DNA of 64,000 bases from Stigonema ocellatum SAG 48.90 = DSM 106950. Its GTDB lineage: Bacteria > Cyanobacteriota > Cyanobacteriia > Cyanobacteriales > Nostocaceae. Numbering within the stretch: position 1 is the first letter of the stretch; every line of letters begins with the position of its first letter. The stretch covers positions 72,738 through 136,737 of the forward strand of contig JADQBA010000006.1 in assembly GCA_016903675.1 (NCBI GenBank), written 5' to 3'. Positions 54,073 through 63,145 of this stretch are shown in pieces. The notes beneath the pieces are model-generated. The model saw nothing but the letters and a program-made list of their open reading frames with translations, was not told the origin of the DNA and made no database searches. A program made the translations under genes and the position numbers.

Positions 54073-55002
54073 TTACAGAACTTCCCAAGCCTTTCCCTTA
54101 TAGCCATATTGGAAAATTTCAGGATGCAGAGTTTCTGCTAAAATTTCTAAAGAATCCACTAGTCGGGGTCCTGGGCGATTGAAGTAGGAATTGCCATCAG
54201 TAATGTAAACTCTGCCACTTTGGTGAGCATGGAGTTGTGACCACTCTGGACGATAAGTTAACGACTGGGCTTCTTGGCGAGTACGATCTAAATCCAAGCC
54301 GCAGGGCATAAAGATAATCACATCTGGATTGGCTATTACAAGTTCTTCCCATTTAAAAGAAGAAGAAGGCTGTCCTGTGATGGCAAATAGCGACTTTCCT
54401 CCTGCTAAGGAAACTAATTCAGGAATCCAATTAGCAGCGACCATCATTGGGTCAGTCCACTCGATGCAGGCAACAGTTGGGAGATGTTCTGTTTGAGATA
54501 GTCCTTGTGTTTTTTGCTCTACAATTTTGACGCGAGCTTCTAAGTTTTCTAGTAACCGTTGGGAGTTTACCCCAAAGGCATGAGCGACTCGCTCAATATC
54601 AGCCCAGACATCTTGAAGAAGATTAGGTTGTAAGGAAATAATCTGAGGCGAACTATGGGTGAGAGAAGCAACTGCCTTTTCAACATCTGTTAAGGTGACA
54701 GCACAAACATCACACTGGTCTTGGGTAACAATGTGGGTGGGCTGCAATTTTTCTAAAACATCCGTCTTGATTTGGTAAATGCTGAGAGCCGATTGTAACA
54801 AGTTGTTGACTTTATCGTGAATTTCGCTACTGGGAGCATTGGTATTCAAGCGTGCTTGAGTGCAAATTGGGCGATCTTGGATTTCTGGAGGATAGTCACA
54901 CTCGTGCGATCGCCCGACAATTGCATTAGCCAACCCCAGTTCTGCTAGAATCTCCGTTGCACTGGGAATCAAAGAGACAATTCTCACACTACCATCTGTC
55001 AT
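54073..55002 (-). CDS. Cobalamin-binding (BtuF-like) protein without signal peptide
   Basis: The 309-residue protein opens MTDGSVRIVSLIPSATEILAELGL, a BtuF/TroA-like two-lobed fold. It has VGRSHECDYPPEI, CDVCAVTLTDVE, EWTDPMMVAANWIPELVSLAGG and PDVIIFMPCGLD. There is no signal peptide or lipobox, so it looks cytoplasmic, as many cyanobacterial relatives do. Its ligand may be cobalamin or an iron chelate. It is alone, with cpcB and repeats to one side. The BchE-like enzyme in this window needs cobalamin, but the link is only circumstantial. Confidence 0.8.
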   Translation of the reverse strand: MTDGSVRIVSLIPSATEILAELGLANAIVGRSHECDYPPEIQDRPICTQARLNTNAPSSEIHDKVNNLLQSALSIYQIKTDVLEKLQPTHIVTQDQCDVCAVTLTDVEKAVASLTHSSPQIISLQPNLLQDVWADIERVAHAFGVNSQRLLENLEARVKIVEQKTQGLSQTEHLPTVACIEWTDPMMVAANWIPELVSLAGGKSLFAITGQPSSSFKWEELVIANPDVIIFMPCGLDLDRTRQEAQSLTYRPEWSQLHAHQSGRVYITDGNSYFNRPGPRLVDSLEILAETLHPEIFQYGYKGKAWEVL

Positions 55003-55337
55003 TACTCCACCTCGCTTAACAGCTGCTATGACTTAAATTTTGGCAAACTTCAACAGTTCAGATATCTTTCCCAAGTTTAATGTAAAGGCGCTCATAGGAG
55101 GATATTAAAGTATTATAAGGAAGCTGATGATTAATGACTTTTGATGAAATATAATATTATTTGCTGGATTAAAAAAACTATAAAGCGGTAGACTTCTTGC
55201 GCTCATTCGGTCTTGGAGTAGTGTGAAACCGCAGATAAACGCAGATAAACGCAGATGAAAAGGGACAATGATTGACTTATGCAAAAGTCAGTACTGATGC
55301 ACTACCTGAATTCAGAGCAGAGCGAGAACACTTCCTC
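55003..55337. other. Gene-free region with small tandem repeat
   Basis: GCAGATAAAC is repeated at 55233-55256, and CTCCTAACTC at 55327-55355. No gene is supported. Confidence 0.6.
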
Positions 55338-55787
55338 CTAACTCCTAACTCCTAAGTATTTAACCATTTTTACATGACGAATGCCTGCTTCTTCAAATAT
55401 TTCTCCATCTTCCTGAAAACCCAACTGCTGATGTAAACCTTTCACATACTCTTGGGCATGAATCACAACGAATGGAATATTGTTGCTGGCTATAATCTCC
55501 AATGCCTTTTCCATAATTTTCTTGCCAATACCTTGCCCTCTAGCTATAGGCAAAACAGCTAACCTCTCTATTTTCGCAGTTTTATCATCCAAATATCTAA
55601 TCCTAGCAGTACCCACGTATTGATCATCTAGAGAAGCAATTAACTGCTCAGAAACTTCATCTAAACCATCAAAATCCAAAGCTGGATCTACCCCTTGTCC
55701 TTTCTGAAAGACAGATTTTCTGATGGCTTGAATTGCCGGAAAATCTTTAGGAAATTCAGCAACTTTAATAACTACATTCATCATCAA
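55338..55787 (-). CDS. GNAT-family N-acetyltransferase
   Basis: The 149-residue product has the GNAT acetyl-CoA binding motif IERLAVLPIARGQGIGKKIMEKAL (with R-G-Q-G-I-G) and the C-terminal part GLHQQLGFQEDGEIFEEAGIRHVKM, similar to the E. coli ElaA/YjcF-like subgroup. The substrate is unknown. It starts at MMMNVVIK or one of the following Met codons. It is next to putA on the same strand, but 130 bases downstream of it. Confidence 0.85.
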   Translation of the reverse strand: MMMNVVIKVAEFPKDFPAIQAIRKSVFQKGQGVDPALDFDGLDEVSEQLIASLDDQYVGTARIRYLDDKTAKIERLAVLPIARGQGIGKKIMEKALEIIASNNIPFVVIHAQEYVKGLHQQLGFQEDGEIFEEAGIRHVKMVKYLGVRS

Positions 55788-55919
55788 AATCTCTTGGCTT
55801 CTTGGGGACTTGGCGGTTCAATTATAAGGCAATACAGTTCAATTAACGGTAAGTGGGGGCACAAACGAGGTCGTAGAAACGTATTGAATTATCAGGTGGG
55901 CATTGCCCACCCTACTAAT

Positions 55920-58900
55920 TTAATCTGCCCCTTCAATGGGCGCAAAACCTTGCCGCTGAATATTCTCAGTCAGCGTGCGTGGTTCCAAGAATTGAAGCAA
56001 GTAATCAGGTCCTCCTGCCTTAGAACCAACTCCAGAAAGCTTAAAACCACCAAACGGTTGCCGTGAAACTATAGCACCCGTGATAGTGCGGTTAATGTAC
56101 AAATTCCCGACTTCAAACTCTTCTTGCGCCCTTTGAATATGGGAAGGTGTCCTGGAGTAAAGCCCACCGGTCAAGGCGTAGTTAGTACCGTTAGCAACTT
56201 CCAGTGCTTCCTGAAAGTCGTTTACCCGAATCACTGCCACAACTGGACCAAAAATTTCTTGTTGAGCAATTGTCGCATTTGGTGAGACTTCCGTAAAGAT
56301 AACAGGACCAATAAAATACCCGTTATCTGGTGCTGGCATTTCCAAAGCAACTTTAGCTTCTGCCTTACCTTTCTCGATATACTCGCGGATGCGATCGCGT
56401 GCATTTGCATCAATTACAGGACCAACCTGGGTGCTGGGTAACTCCGCCTCCCCAATATTAAGTGATTTCGTTGCTGCCACAAAACGTTGCACAAAAGTAT
56501 CATAAACAGCTTTGTGGACAATCACTCGCGAACAAGCAGAACACTTTTGTCCGCTGTAACCAAATGCCGACTGCACAACCCCCACAACTGCCTGGTCTAA
56601 ATCAGCACTTTCATCTACAATAATGGCATTCTTGCCTCCCATCTCAGCAATCACCCGCTTCATATGCTTTTGACCGGGTTTCAGAATCGCAGCTTCTGCG
56701 TAAATTCTACATCCAACTTCCTGAGAACCAGTAAAAGCTATCACATGAGTATCAGGATGATTCACCAGATAAGCACCTACCGTCGAACCCTTTCCTGGCA
56801 CATATTGAAAGACACCTTTGGGTATCCCAGCCTCCACCAAGATTTCCGTCAACTTCGCCGCAATGACAGAAGATGTTTCCGCAGGTTTCAACAAAGTACA
56901 ATTGCCTGCGACCAACGCTGCTACCGTCATCCCCATAGCAATAGCAAGCGGGAAATTCCAAGGAGAAATCACCACTGCAATTCCTCGTGGCTGGTAAATA
57001 TAGCGATTCGTTTCGCCTGGGATATCGTAATTGTAACCTTGATCCAGCCGTTCCATCTCCGAAGCATAGTAGCGAAAGAAATCTATCGCCTCCGAAACCT
57101 CAGCATCCGCCTCACGCACTGGTTTCCCAACTTCCAAAACTATCCAAGCATTTAAGAAAGCGCGACGCCCCTCCATCAAATCAGCAGCCTTCCGCAATAC
57201 AAGGGCGCGTTCTCTGACAGGTGTTTTACGCCAACCGGGAAACGCCGCCTTTGCAGCTTGCATCGCCTCTTCGGCTTGTTCAACACTGATCAGTCCAACT
57301 TTACCAACCACCTCACTGATATTCGAGGGGTTGAGAGAATTTACAATCTGTTGTGTATCAACATACTCACCATTCACCAGCGGTAGATAAGTTTTCCCAA
57401 GCTGACCCCGTACCTCTTGAAAAGCTTGAGCAGATTTCCTTCTTGCCTCCTCCTCAGCATAATCCGTATCCGCCACACCGAAGAAAGGGGAGTGGGGAGT
57501 GGGGAGTGGGGAGTGGGGAGTGAAGGAATTTTCCTTTTGTTTTTTTGTTTCTGGGCTTGCTTGTCCTACTAGGGGGGGTGCAATGAGTTCCTCTACGGGA
57601 CGATTTTCCATATTTTGCCGCAAAAAGGAACTGTTAGCAGTATTTTCAAGCAAGCGGCGAATGAGATAAGCCATCCCTGGCAGAAGTTCGCCGTAGGGAC
57701 AGTAAACTCGGACTCGATAGCCCCTATCAATCAACGATGAAGCGAGTTTATCGCCCATTCCGTAGAGGACTTGCATTTCAAAGCGACGCCGAGGGATATT
57801 TAAAGTTTCTGCTATTGCTATGGCACGAGCCTGCGATCGCACGTTATGGCTACCAATAGCAGAATACACATATTCATGATTCAAGAGCAATAACTCAGTT
57901 ACCCTCTCAAAGTTAGCATCCGTTGCCCCTTTCTCATTATAAACTGGCTGTTGCCAATCTTTCTGCGCCGCTTTGATGGTTTCCTGATCCCAGTATGCAC
58001 CCTTCACCAAGCGAATGGTCACGGGATAACCACGCTGTTTTGCCCAGGATATCAAGTCTTGCACATCTCGTTCGCTGTCACGCAGATATGCTTGGATTGT
58101 GATACCAATATCTGTGCGAGAACGAAACTCTTCTTCAAGCAACAACTTTTTCAAGATGCTGAGAGTTAGGTTTTTATAAGCATACTGTTCCATGTCAAAA
58201 TGAACAGCAGCGCCTAATTCTTTAGCACGACGTAACAGGAAGCGGATGCGATCGCCTACCCTTTCCTCGCTACCTTCAGCATCCAAGGGGTCAAACTGAG
58301 AGTAAAACGCCGTTAGCTTCACAGAAACCTGGACTTTTGGCAACACTTCGCCATCGGCTTCGTCAATTAAGGGAACTGGAGTCCAACTCTTGGATGCTTC
58401 CACCAGTTGTTGCATTAATTCCAGGTATCGATCCAGGTAAGACTGGGCTTCTGCTTCGGTAATCACCGCCTCACCCAATAAGTCTACGGTGAAAGCCATT
58501 TTTTCCTTACGCAGGCGCTCAATTGTCTTGAGTACCTGTTTAATATTTTCTCCTGAAATATATTTATGAGCTAATGTTTCTGTTGCTGTGCTAACAGTTG
58601 TTGCAGCGACTTGCCCAGGCATTGAGTCGGGGTTAGCAAAGTTTAGCATAGCCTTGAGGGCTGCTGGTAGTTCTACCGACTCATCCCCTAGATATTCTTG
58701 TAAATGCGCTGCAATTTCCGGTTTACTTTGTAAAGCAGGAAGAGTGTCAATAAAGCGAAATAGCTGCACCCGTAACCCAGGATTGCTCATCGCCCAAGCC
58801 AGCAATTTATCATCCCAGCGCATCTGATCCCGCAAGGAGGCGAGAAACGAACGATTTTCCTGGGTTGCGGCTAGAAGCTGTTTGGCGATTTCTTGGGTTT

Positions 58901-58964
58901 TAGCTTCGTAGGTGCTTTTTTGGACTTCTAATACCACTGATAACAGACTCCTTATGTAAGACAA
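55920..58964 (-). CDS. putA: Bifunctional proline dehydrogenase / P5C dehydrogenase
   Basis: The 1,014-residue enzyme oxidises proline to glutamate. Residues about 150-450 are the FAD-dependent proline dehydrogenase barrel (KLTAFYSQFDPLD, VRLVKGAYWDQETIKA, YCPYGELLPGMAYLIRRLLENT). Residues about 510-1000 are the aldehyde dehydrogenase (ISPWNFPLAI, FTGSQEVG, EMGGKNAIIVD, YSGQKCSACSR with catalytic Cys). There is no DNA-binding N-terminal domain. Between the two halves (57487-57523) an in-frame GGGGAGT heptad tract encodes about a dozen residues ending in TPHSPLPTPHSPFF that other PutA proteins lack. The frame remains open. Confidence 0.93.
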   Translation of the reverse strand: MSYIRSLLSVVLEVQKSTYEAKTQEIAKQLLAATQENRSFLASLRDQMRWDDKLLAWAMSNPGLRVQLFRFIDTLPALQSKPEIAAHLQEYLGDESVELPAALKAMLNFANPDSMPGQVAATTVSTATETLAHKYISGENIKQVLKTIERLRKEKMAFTVDLLGEAVITEAEAQSYLDRYLELMQQLVEASKSWTPVPLIDEADGEVLPKVQVSVKLTAFYSQFDPLDAEGSEERVGDRIRFLLRRAKELGAAVHFDMEQYAYKNLTLSILKKLLLEEEFRSRTDIGITIQAYLRDSERDVQDLISWAKQRGYPVTIRLVKGAYWDQETIKAAQKDWQQPVYNEKGATDANFERVTELLLLNHEYVYSAIGSHNVRSQARAIAIAETLNIPRRRFEMQVLYGMGDKLASSLIDRGYRVRVYCPYGELLPGMAYLIRRLLENTANSSFLRQNMENRPVEELIAPPLVGQASPETKKQKENSFTPHSPLPTPHSPFFGVADTDYAEEEARRKSAQAFQEVRGQLGKTYLPLVNGEYVDTQQIVNSLNPSNISEVVGKVGLISVEQAEEAMQAAKAAFPGWRKTPVRERALVLRKAADLMEGRRAFLNAWIVLEVGKPVREADAEVSEAIDFFRYYASEMERLDQGYNYDIPGETNRYIYQPRGIAVVISPWNFPLAIAMGMTVAALVAGNCTLLKPAETSSVIAAKLTEILVEAGIPKGVFQYVPGKGSTVGAYLVNHPDTHVIAFTGSQEVGCRIYAEAAILKPGQKHMKRVIAEMGGKNAIIVDESADLDQAVVGVVQSAFGYSGQKCSACSRVIVHKAVYDTFVQRFVAATKSLNIGEAELPSTQVGPVIDANARDRIREYIEKGKAEAKVALEMPAPDNGYFIGPVIFTEVSPNATIAQQEIFGPVVAVIRVNDFQEALEVANGTNYALTGGLYSRTPSHIQRAQEEFEVGNLYINRTITGAIVSRQPFGGFKLSGVGSKAGGPDYLLQFLEPRTLTENIQRQGFAPIEGAD
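57487..57523. repeat. GGGGAGT heptad tract inside putA
   Basis: Four tandem GGGGAGT units and one more are translated on the minus strand as SPLPTPHSP-like residues in the linker between the two PutA enzymes. Confidence 0.85.
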
Positions 58965-59098
58965 GACTTTGTTTGCAAAGCCTGTGTCTTCCTATTGTGG
59001 CTTTTTGTTTGTGCTACCACCACTTAAAAATTAAAAAGCTTCTGATTGGTTGCTTTACGAACGCGCCTGGTGGTGTAGTCCTTAGCTGCGGTGCTGTT

Positions 59099-59146
59099 TC
59101 AACAAAGAGGAGCAACATTTTCATCCAGCAGATATTTGAGAGTCAT
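59099..59146 (-). pseudogene. Truncated toxin-like DUF5615 relic
   Basis: Just downstream of the DUF433 gene, an ATG starts MTLKYLLDENVAPLC and then a TGA follows. LLDENV is the start of the DUF5615/PIN-like proteins usually paired with DUF433. The rest of the roughly 110-residue protein is not seen, so only a remnant survives. Confidence 0.55.
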
Positions 59147-59178
59147 TTACTTTTTTCAAAGCCTCTTTTTCAGATACT

Positions 59179-59484
59179 TCAAGCCTTCAGTTTCATCAGT
59201 TTGACTACAACTGCCGGAGGATTGCGCCGTTGTTCTTCTTGCATCCTGTGACTCCACTCCAACCCATCAGCTATATAGGCGCTTACCGCTTCTTTATTGT
59301 GGAGATAATAAAGAATCGTCGCATAAACTTGTTCCAGTGTTAGCGATGTATAAATATTGGCAATCTCTTCTGGAGTTCGAGCGCGATAGATGTACTCATA
59401 AAGGATGGTTTCAATTCCTACCCTTGTACCTTTGAGCCGAATGTCATCGGAACGCTGAAAATCAAAGTAATCTTCTAGTTGCAT
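59179..59484 (-). CDS. DUF433 antitoxin-like protein
   Basis: The 101-residue protein has the DUF433 fold, a winged-helix-like module: LKGTRVGIETILYEYIYRARTPEEIANIYTSLTLEQVYATILYYLHN. It starts after GAGG (GAGGTGATTT) and is of normal length. In cyanobacteria, such genes precede a DUF5615 toxin; here only the relic at 59099-59146 remains, so the antitoxin is probably orphaned. DNA binding of its own promoter is possible but not shown. Confidence 0.75.
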   Translation of the reverse strand: MQLEDYFDFQRSDDIRLKGTRVGIETILYEYIYRARTPEEIANIYTSLTLEQVYATILYYLHNKEAVSAYIADGLEWSHRMQEEQRRNPPAVVVKLMKLKA

Positions 59485-59680
59485 AAATCACCTCATTTGA
59501 GACAAAAATCATTATTATATGTAAATTTTGATACTACATAGTCTATCTTTTATCAGTCTTTTTTTACTTTATAACAATAGCCCCGTCTTTGCGTGAGCGT
59601 TTCATCCCAAGATTCAGCAACGCCTAATTTTTTTAATATAGATGAATCCTTGACAAAGCCAAAAACCCGTGACAAATTAT

Positions 59681-59708
59681 AGGTAAATAAGTTTAAACTT
59701 ATTTACCT
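59681..59708. promoter_or_regulatory. 28-bp perfect palindrome, likely operator of the ArsR gene
   Basis: The half-site AGGTAAATAAGTTT is mirrored exactly in AAACTTATTTACCT. It ends 21 bases before the ATG at 59730. ArsR-family repressors commonly bind such an AT-rich dyad upstream of their own gene. Confidence 0.75.
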
Positions 59709-59729
59709 AACCAAAAATAAATATACAAC

Positions 59730-60050
59730 ATGCAGAAAGAAGAAGCCGTGAGGTTTCTCACTGCCATAGGTGCGCCTGTGCGCCTGGAACTCATCTCGTT
59801 GTTGTTTCATCAAGGACGCACTAATGTTGGCGACATTGCCGGCAACTTTCGTCTCAGTCGTCCGGCAATTTCCCATCATTTGAAAATTCTTAAGGAGGCT
59901 GGCGTGATTGAGTATGAGAAGGTAGGTCAGGAAGGTTTTTACTGGTTAAACAGGGTACACCTAGTAGCAGGACTGCGGGCGATCGCCGATGGAATTGAGC
60001 GTTTTCATCACAAACCGGACGATGATTGCAGTGAAAGCAATAGTGACTAG
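59730..60050 (+). CDS. ArsR-family transcriptional regulator
   Basis: The 106-residue repressor has the winged helix MQKEEAVRFLTAIGAPVRLELISLLF, GDIAGNFRLSRPAISHHLKILKEAGVIEYEKVGQEGFYWLN. No ELCVCDL metal motif is present, although it ends with a cysteine-containing tail (DDDCSESNSD). It lies 216 bases before the efflux adaptor gene and on the same strand, so it may control that gene. The palindrome at 59681 should be its operator. Confidence 0.88.
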   Translation: MQKEEAVRFLTAIGAPVRLELISLLFHQGRTNVGDIAGNFRLSRPAISHHLKILKEAGVIEYEKVGQEGFYWLNRVHLVAGLRAIADGIERFHHKPDDDCSESNSD

Positions 60051-60090
60051 GGGAGTATACTTTTAAATATAAGTTAATATAAATTAACTA

Positions 60091-60216
60091 TAGGAATCCT
60101 AAATCATTCATGAAAAATTTTAAGTAGTGTAGGGTGGGCACTGCCCACCAGATCCAGGTTTTGGTGGGCAGTGCCCACCCTACTACGTGTATTTCAAAAA
60201 TCAAATAGGATTCCTA
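60091..60216. repeat. MITE family 2, copy between arsR and the adaptor gene
   Basis: The ends TAGGAATCCTA and TAGGATTCCTA enclose the GGGTGGGCACTGCCCACC stem. It is closely related to 27185-27317. It lies between regulator and target genes and could affect read-through. Confidence 0.8.
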
Positions 60217-60266
60217 TAATTATAAATTTTCTTAAGCAAATTCCCAGATGAAACGGAGGTATCACT

Positions 60267-61679
60267 GTGACTAATGAAGCTTTCACAGAAGTTGAATCTG
60301 AAGAACCAGAGGAGGTTGAGAACACCAGGATAGAGAAAAAACCATTTTCCCACCGACGTTCTAGTAAACCTTGGCTAATTCCACTCTTGTTAGGAACTGG
60401 CTTAGGCATAGGAATCACATGGATGGGTATGCGTTTGTCACCAAGCCCAAGCGAGGGTTCCATTACCAAACCACCAAAACAGGCAAGCAGCAGCATCCCA
60501 ACTGTGACAGTCGCTGATGCAGTAACAACCCGCATCACCCGCAGCCTCAACACTACAGGTACTGTAGCAGCCCGCCAACAGATCCTAGTTATGCCACAAA
60601 CGAGTGGTTTGCAAATTAAAAAAATCTTAGTCGATGAGGGGAGACAGGTAAAAGCCGATGAGGTGCTGGCAACTTTAGACGATTCGGTGCTACAAACTCA
60701 AATCGACCAAGCAAAGGCAAAGGTAGAATCTGACAAAGCACTGTTAGCGCAAAAACAGGCTGCCCTAGTTCAAGCAAAAGCAAACGTTGCCCAATCCCAG
60801 GCAAACGTAGCCCAAGCCCGCGCCAACGAAAAGGACGCCCTCGTAAAACTCAAAAATTACCAACAACTAGCCACAGCAGGAGCAATTAGTCGCGAGCAAT
60901 TCGACGATCGCACCACCAGTGCGGCAACAAAAACAGAAACTGTCAACGCCTCAGTGGCAGCTGTCAACGCCTCAGTGGCAGCTATCAGTAGCGCCCAAGC
61001 AAATATCAACAGCGCCCAAGCCGACGTACAAACCAGTGTTGCCAAAGTCAAACAACTCCAAGCACAGTTAGCACAAACCTTAGTTCGTGCTCCTGTGGCG
61101 GGAATAATAGCTAAAAAGAACGTCGAAGTAGGTGATGTGACTGGAACAAAACAGCTCTTTGAAATTATCCGCGATGGGCAGATGGAACTACAGGCACTCG
61201 TTCCAGAAGTGCAACTGTCTCAAGTAGCAATTGGTGGATCAGCACAAATTACGAACGATAGTGATAGCCGTATCCATTTAGAAGGAGTTGTAAGGGAAAT
61301 TTCACCTCTGGTTGACAAGATAAATCGCAAAGCGATAGTGAAAATTAACTTACCACCAACATCTTTGCTGCGTTCCGGGATGTTTGCCCGTGCGGCAATA
61401 ACTACCAATACAGCTATGGGAATCAGCGTACCTTCCAAAGCAGTACTGCCGCAACCAGATGGCAAAGCCATTGTTTTCACCCTATCGGGTGAAGACACAG
61501 ACAAGTCTCTTGCCTCAGGACAAGCCAAGGTGTATGTAGCGAAAGCCAAGCCAGTGCAAGTAGGAGAAATCATCAAGGGTGGCGACATTGAAATTACCCA
61601 AGGTCTTAACAGAGGCGATCGCGTCGTTACTGCTGGTGCACCCTATCTCAAAGATGGCGATCGTGTGCAACTTCCTTAA
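60267..61679 (+). CDS. Efflux RND/ABC periplasmic adaptor (membrane fusion protein)
   Basis: Start is GTG at 60267 with ACGGAGG 10 bases upstream; it is 470 residues. One membrane helix (about 36-57) follows a basic patch. Then come the barrel-sandwich part (ILVDEGRQVKADEVLATLDDSVL), a coiled-coil hairpin (about 150-265) with Ala/Gln-rich repeats (VAQSQANVAQARAN), LVRAPVAGIIAKKNVEVGDVTG, and a C-terminal barrel domain (GLNRGDRVVTAGAPYLKDGDRVQLP). It resembles AcrA/MdtA/HlyD adaptors. No permease is in the following 1 kb, where the next gene is on the opposite strand. Confidence 0.88.
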   Translation: MTNEAFTEVESEEPEEVENTRIEKKPFSHRRSSKPWLIPLLLGTGLGIGITWMGMRLSPSPSEGSITKPPKQASSSIPTVTVADAVTTRITRSLNTTGTVAARQQILVMPQTSGLQIKKILVDEGRQVKADEVLATLDDSVLQTQIDQAKAKVESDKALLAQKQAALVQAKANVAQSQANVAQARANEKDALVKLKNYQQLATAGAISREQFDDRTTSAATKTETVNASVAAVNASVAAISSAQANINSAQADVQTSVAKVKQLQAQLAQTLVRAPVAGIIAKKNVEVGDVTGTKQLFEIIRDGQMELQALVPEVQLSQVAIGGSAQITNDSDSRIHLEGVVREISPLVDKINRKAIVKINLPPTSLLRSGMFARAAITTNTAMGISVPSKAVLPQPDGKAIVFTLSGEDTDKSLASGQAKVYVAKAKPVQVGEIIKGGDIEITQGLNRGDRVVTAGAPYLKDGDRVQLP

Positions 61680-61684
61680 TAGCA

Positions 61685-61752
61685 TTTGTTTGTAGTTGCG
61701 CTTCAGCGCATAAACCGACGATTTTATGCGCTGAAGCGCAACTACGAACCAA
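61685..61752. repeat. Hairpin GTAGTTGCGCTTCAGCGC family
   Basis: GTAGTTGCGCTTCAGCGCATAAA pairs with TTTATGCGCTGAAGCGCAACTAC around CCGACGA. The same stem sequence occurs in the elements at 4621 and 13943 but the flanks differ. It lies at the 3' end of the adaptor gene and may work as terminator. Confidence 0.7.
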
Positions 61753-61759
61753 AACGCAC

Positions 61760-62344
61760 TTAATAGCAAGATAAACTCAAGCTAAATCCTGGCAATACAT
61801 CTTCACCCGATAATTGTGTAGGGAGATTTCGCACTTCCACATTCTGTCCTTGACAATAAATTTCCACTTGTTGCTGTTGAGGGTTAATTAACCATGCCAA
61901 TTGCACCCCTGCATCCATATATTCCCGCATTTTCTGGCGTAGGGTGTCTAGGTCGTCGGTTGCTGACCTTAATTCGATGACAAAGTTTGGTGCAATGGGT
62001 GGAAATTTGCGTCTTTGCTCAGGAGTCAGTGCTTCCCAACGTTCTCGTTCAATCCAAGCGGCATCTGGCGAACGGTCTGCTCCATTGGGTAATTGAAATA
62101 TGGTGGAGGAACTGAAGGTGTAACCCAGTCGCGTTTGGCGATTCCAAATTCCCAAATCAATAATTAAGTCTGCTTCGCGGTTGCCACTTTCTCCTCCAAC
62201 GGGTGACATAATCATTAATTCTCCCTGAGCCGTGCGTTCAAACTTCAACTCGCGGTTATTTTGACATAGTTCATAGAACTGTTCGTCTGTGAGGTGAACA
62301 GTGTCTAGGTTTAGTGTCAAAGGATTTGTAACCATAGGGTTCAT
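61760..62344 (-). CDS. Uma2-family (DUF820) restriction-endonuclease-fold protein
   Basis: The 194-residue protein shows the usual cyanobacterial Uma2 pattern: LTDEQFYELCQNNRELKFERTAQGELMIMSPVGGESG, SPDAAWIERERW, PNFVIELRSATD, MREYMDAGVQLAWLINP. The D...E-x-(K/R) residues of the PD-(D/E)XK fold are there. Cellular role is unknown; many paralogues exist per genome and some may be mobile. Confidence 0.87.
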   Translation of the reverse strand: MNPMVTNPLTLNLDTVHLTDEQFYELCQNNRELKFERTAQGELMIMSPVGGESGNREADLIIDLGIWNRQTRLGYTFSSSTIFQLPNGADRSPDAAWIERERWEALTPEQRRKFPPIAPNFVIELRSATDDLDTLRQKMREYMDAGVQLAWLINPQQQQVEIYCQGQNVEVRNLPTQLSGEDVLPGFSLSLSCY

Positions 62345-62535
62345 TTGAATAGCGACGTTTATTCTATATTTAATGTTAGTCTGCTTTGCTCTAAAACTGG
62401 TTTACGTGGGTGGCGATCGCACCTTAATTTGCCTGAGATTATGTTTTACCTTCGGCTCAAAAGATTCCTAACCCAACATCCTAGTCGTTTTACCCACTGC
62501 GATGACTGATTTAGCCATCTCCAAAAAAATCCTAA

Positions 62536-63144
62536 TTATGAGCGCGATCGCACGCTATTACGAACTAAGGAATGACCCATCAAATATTTAAAATGCTGGG
62601 GTAAGAGCCTCTTGATTTCCTGAAACTTGTGCAACGCTTGGTTGTATTTTTTTGACGGTTTGCTAATTTCCTCATAACACTGTTTTTCTTTTGGGGGACG
62701 CTCGATATAAAAGGGAGAATCCAGTGCTACTGAACCTTCTGGGTATTCTAATAGAATTTCTGTTAAGGGTAATTTCTGAGAATCAGTTATATTAAGCACT
62801 TGTTCTTGAGATGGGGACGCAAAAACTTTGGTAAGGGGTGAAAATTCTGTGGGGTTATCTGTCGATGGTGCTGGATTGTTCTGTCCTGGAGGGAATTCCC
62901 TAATATCTAGCCATTTTAATCCCAAAGCTTCACAAATCATGATAAATTTTGTGCGGTCTACAGCTTTACCATTGAGGAAGTTGCTGATTGTAGCTTGGGA
63001 TATATATTGACCCTGAGCGCTCAGACGTTCAACAAAATCTCTCTGACTAAAAAAGCCATTTTGCAGCAGCTTGGACTGTACTCTTGTTAGGCAATCTCGG
63101 CGTACCCTTACTGAGCGTTGTCCCCTTAGTGAGCGTTGTTCCAT
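62536..63144 (-). CDS. XRE-HTH protein with truncated AAA-like region
   Basis: The N-terminal 80 residues form a helix-turn-helix: RRDCLTRVQSKLLQNGFFSQRDFVERLSAQGQYISQATISNFLNGKAVDRTKFIMICEALGL. A low-complexity linker leads to VALDSPFYIERPPKEKQCYEEISKPS, the usual entry of cyanobacterial AAA-like/vWA ATPases. After that the Walker A motif should follow, but the sequence changes into KKYNQALHKFQEIKRLLPQHFKYLMGHSLVRNSVRSRS. So the ATPase domain is lost or replaced. It may still be a DNA-binding protein. Confidence 0.7.
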   Translation of the reverse strand: MEQRSLRGQRSVRVRRDCLTRVQSKLLQNGFFSQRDFVERLSAQGQYISQATISNFLNGKAVDRTKFIMICEALGLKWLDIREFPPGQNNPAPSTDNPTEFSPLTKVFASPSQEQVLNITDSQKLPLTEILLEYPEGSVALDSPFYIERPPKEKQCYEEISKPSKKYNQALHKFQEIKRLLPQHFKYLMGHSLVRNSVRSRS

Positions 63145-63145
63145 A

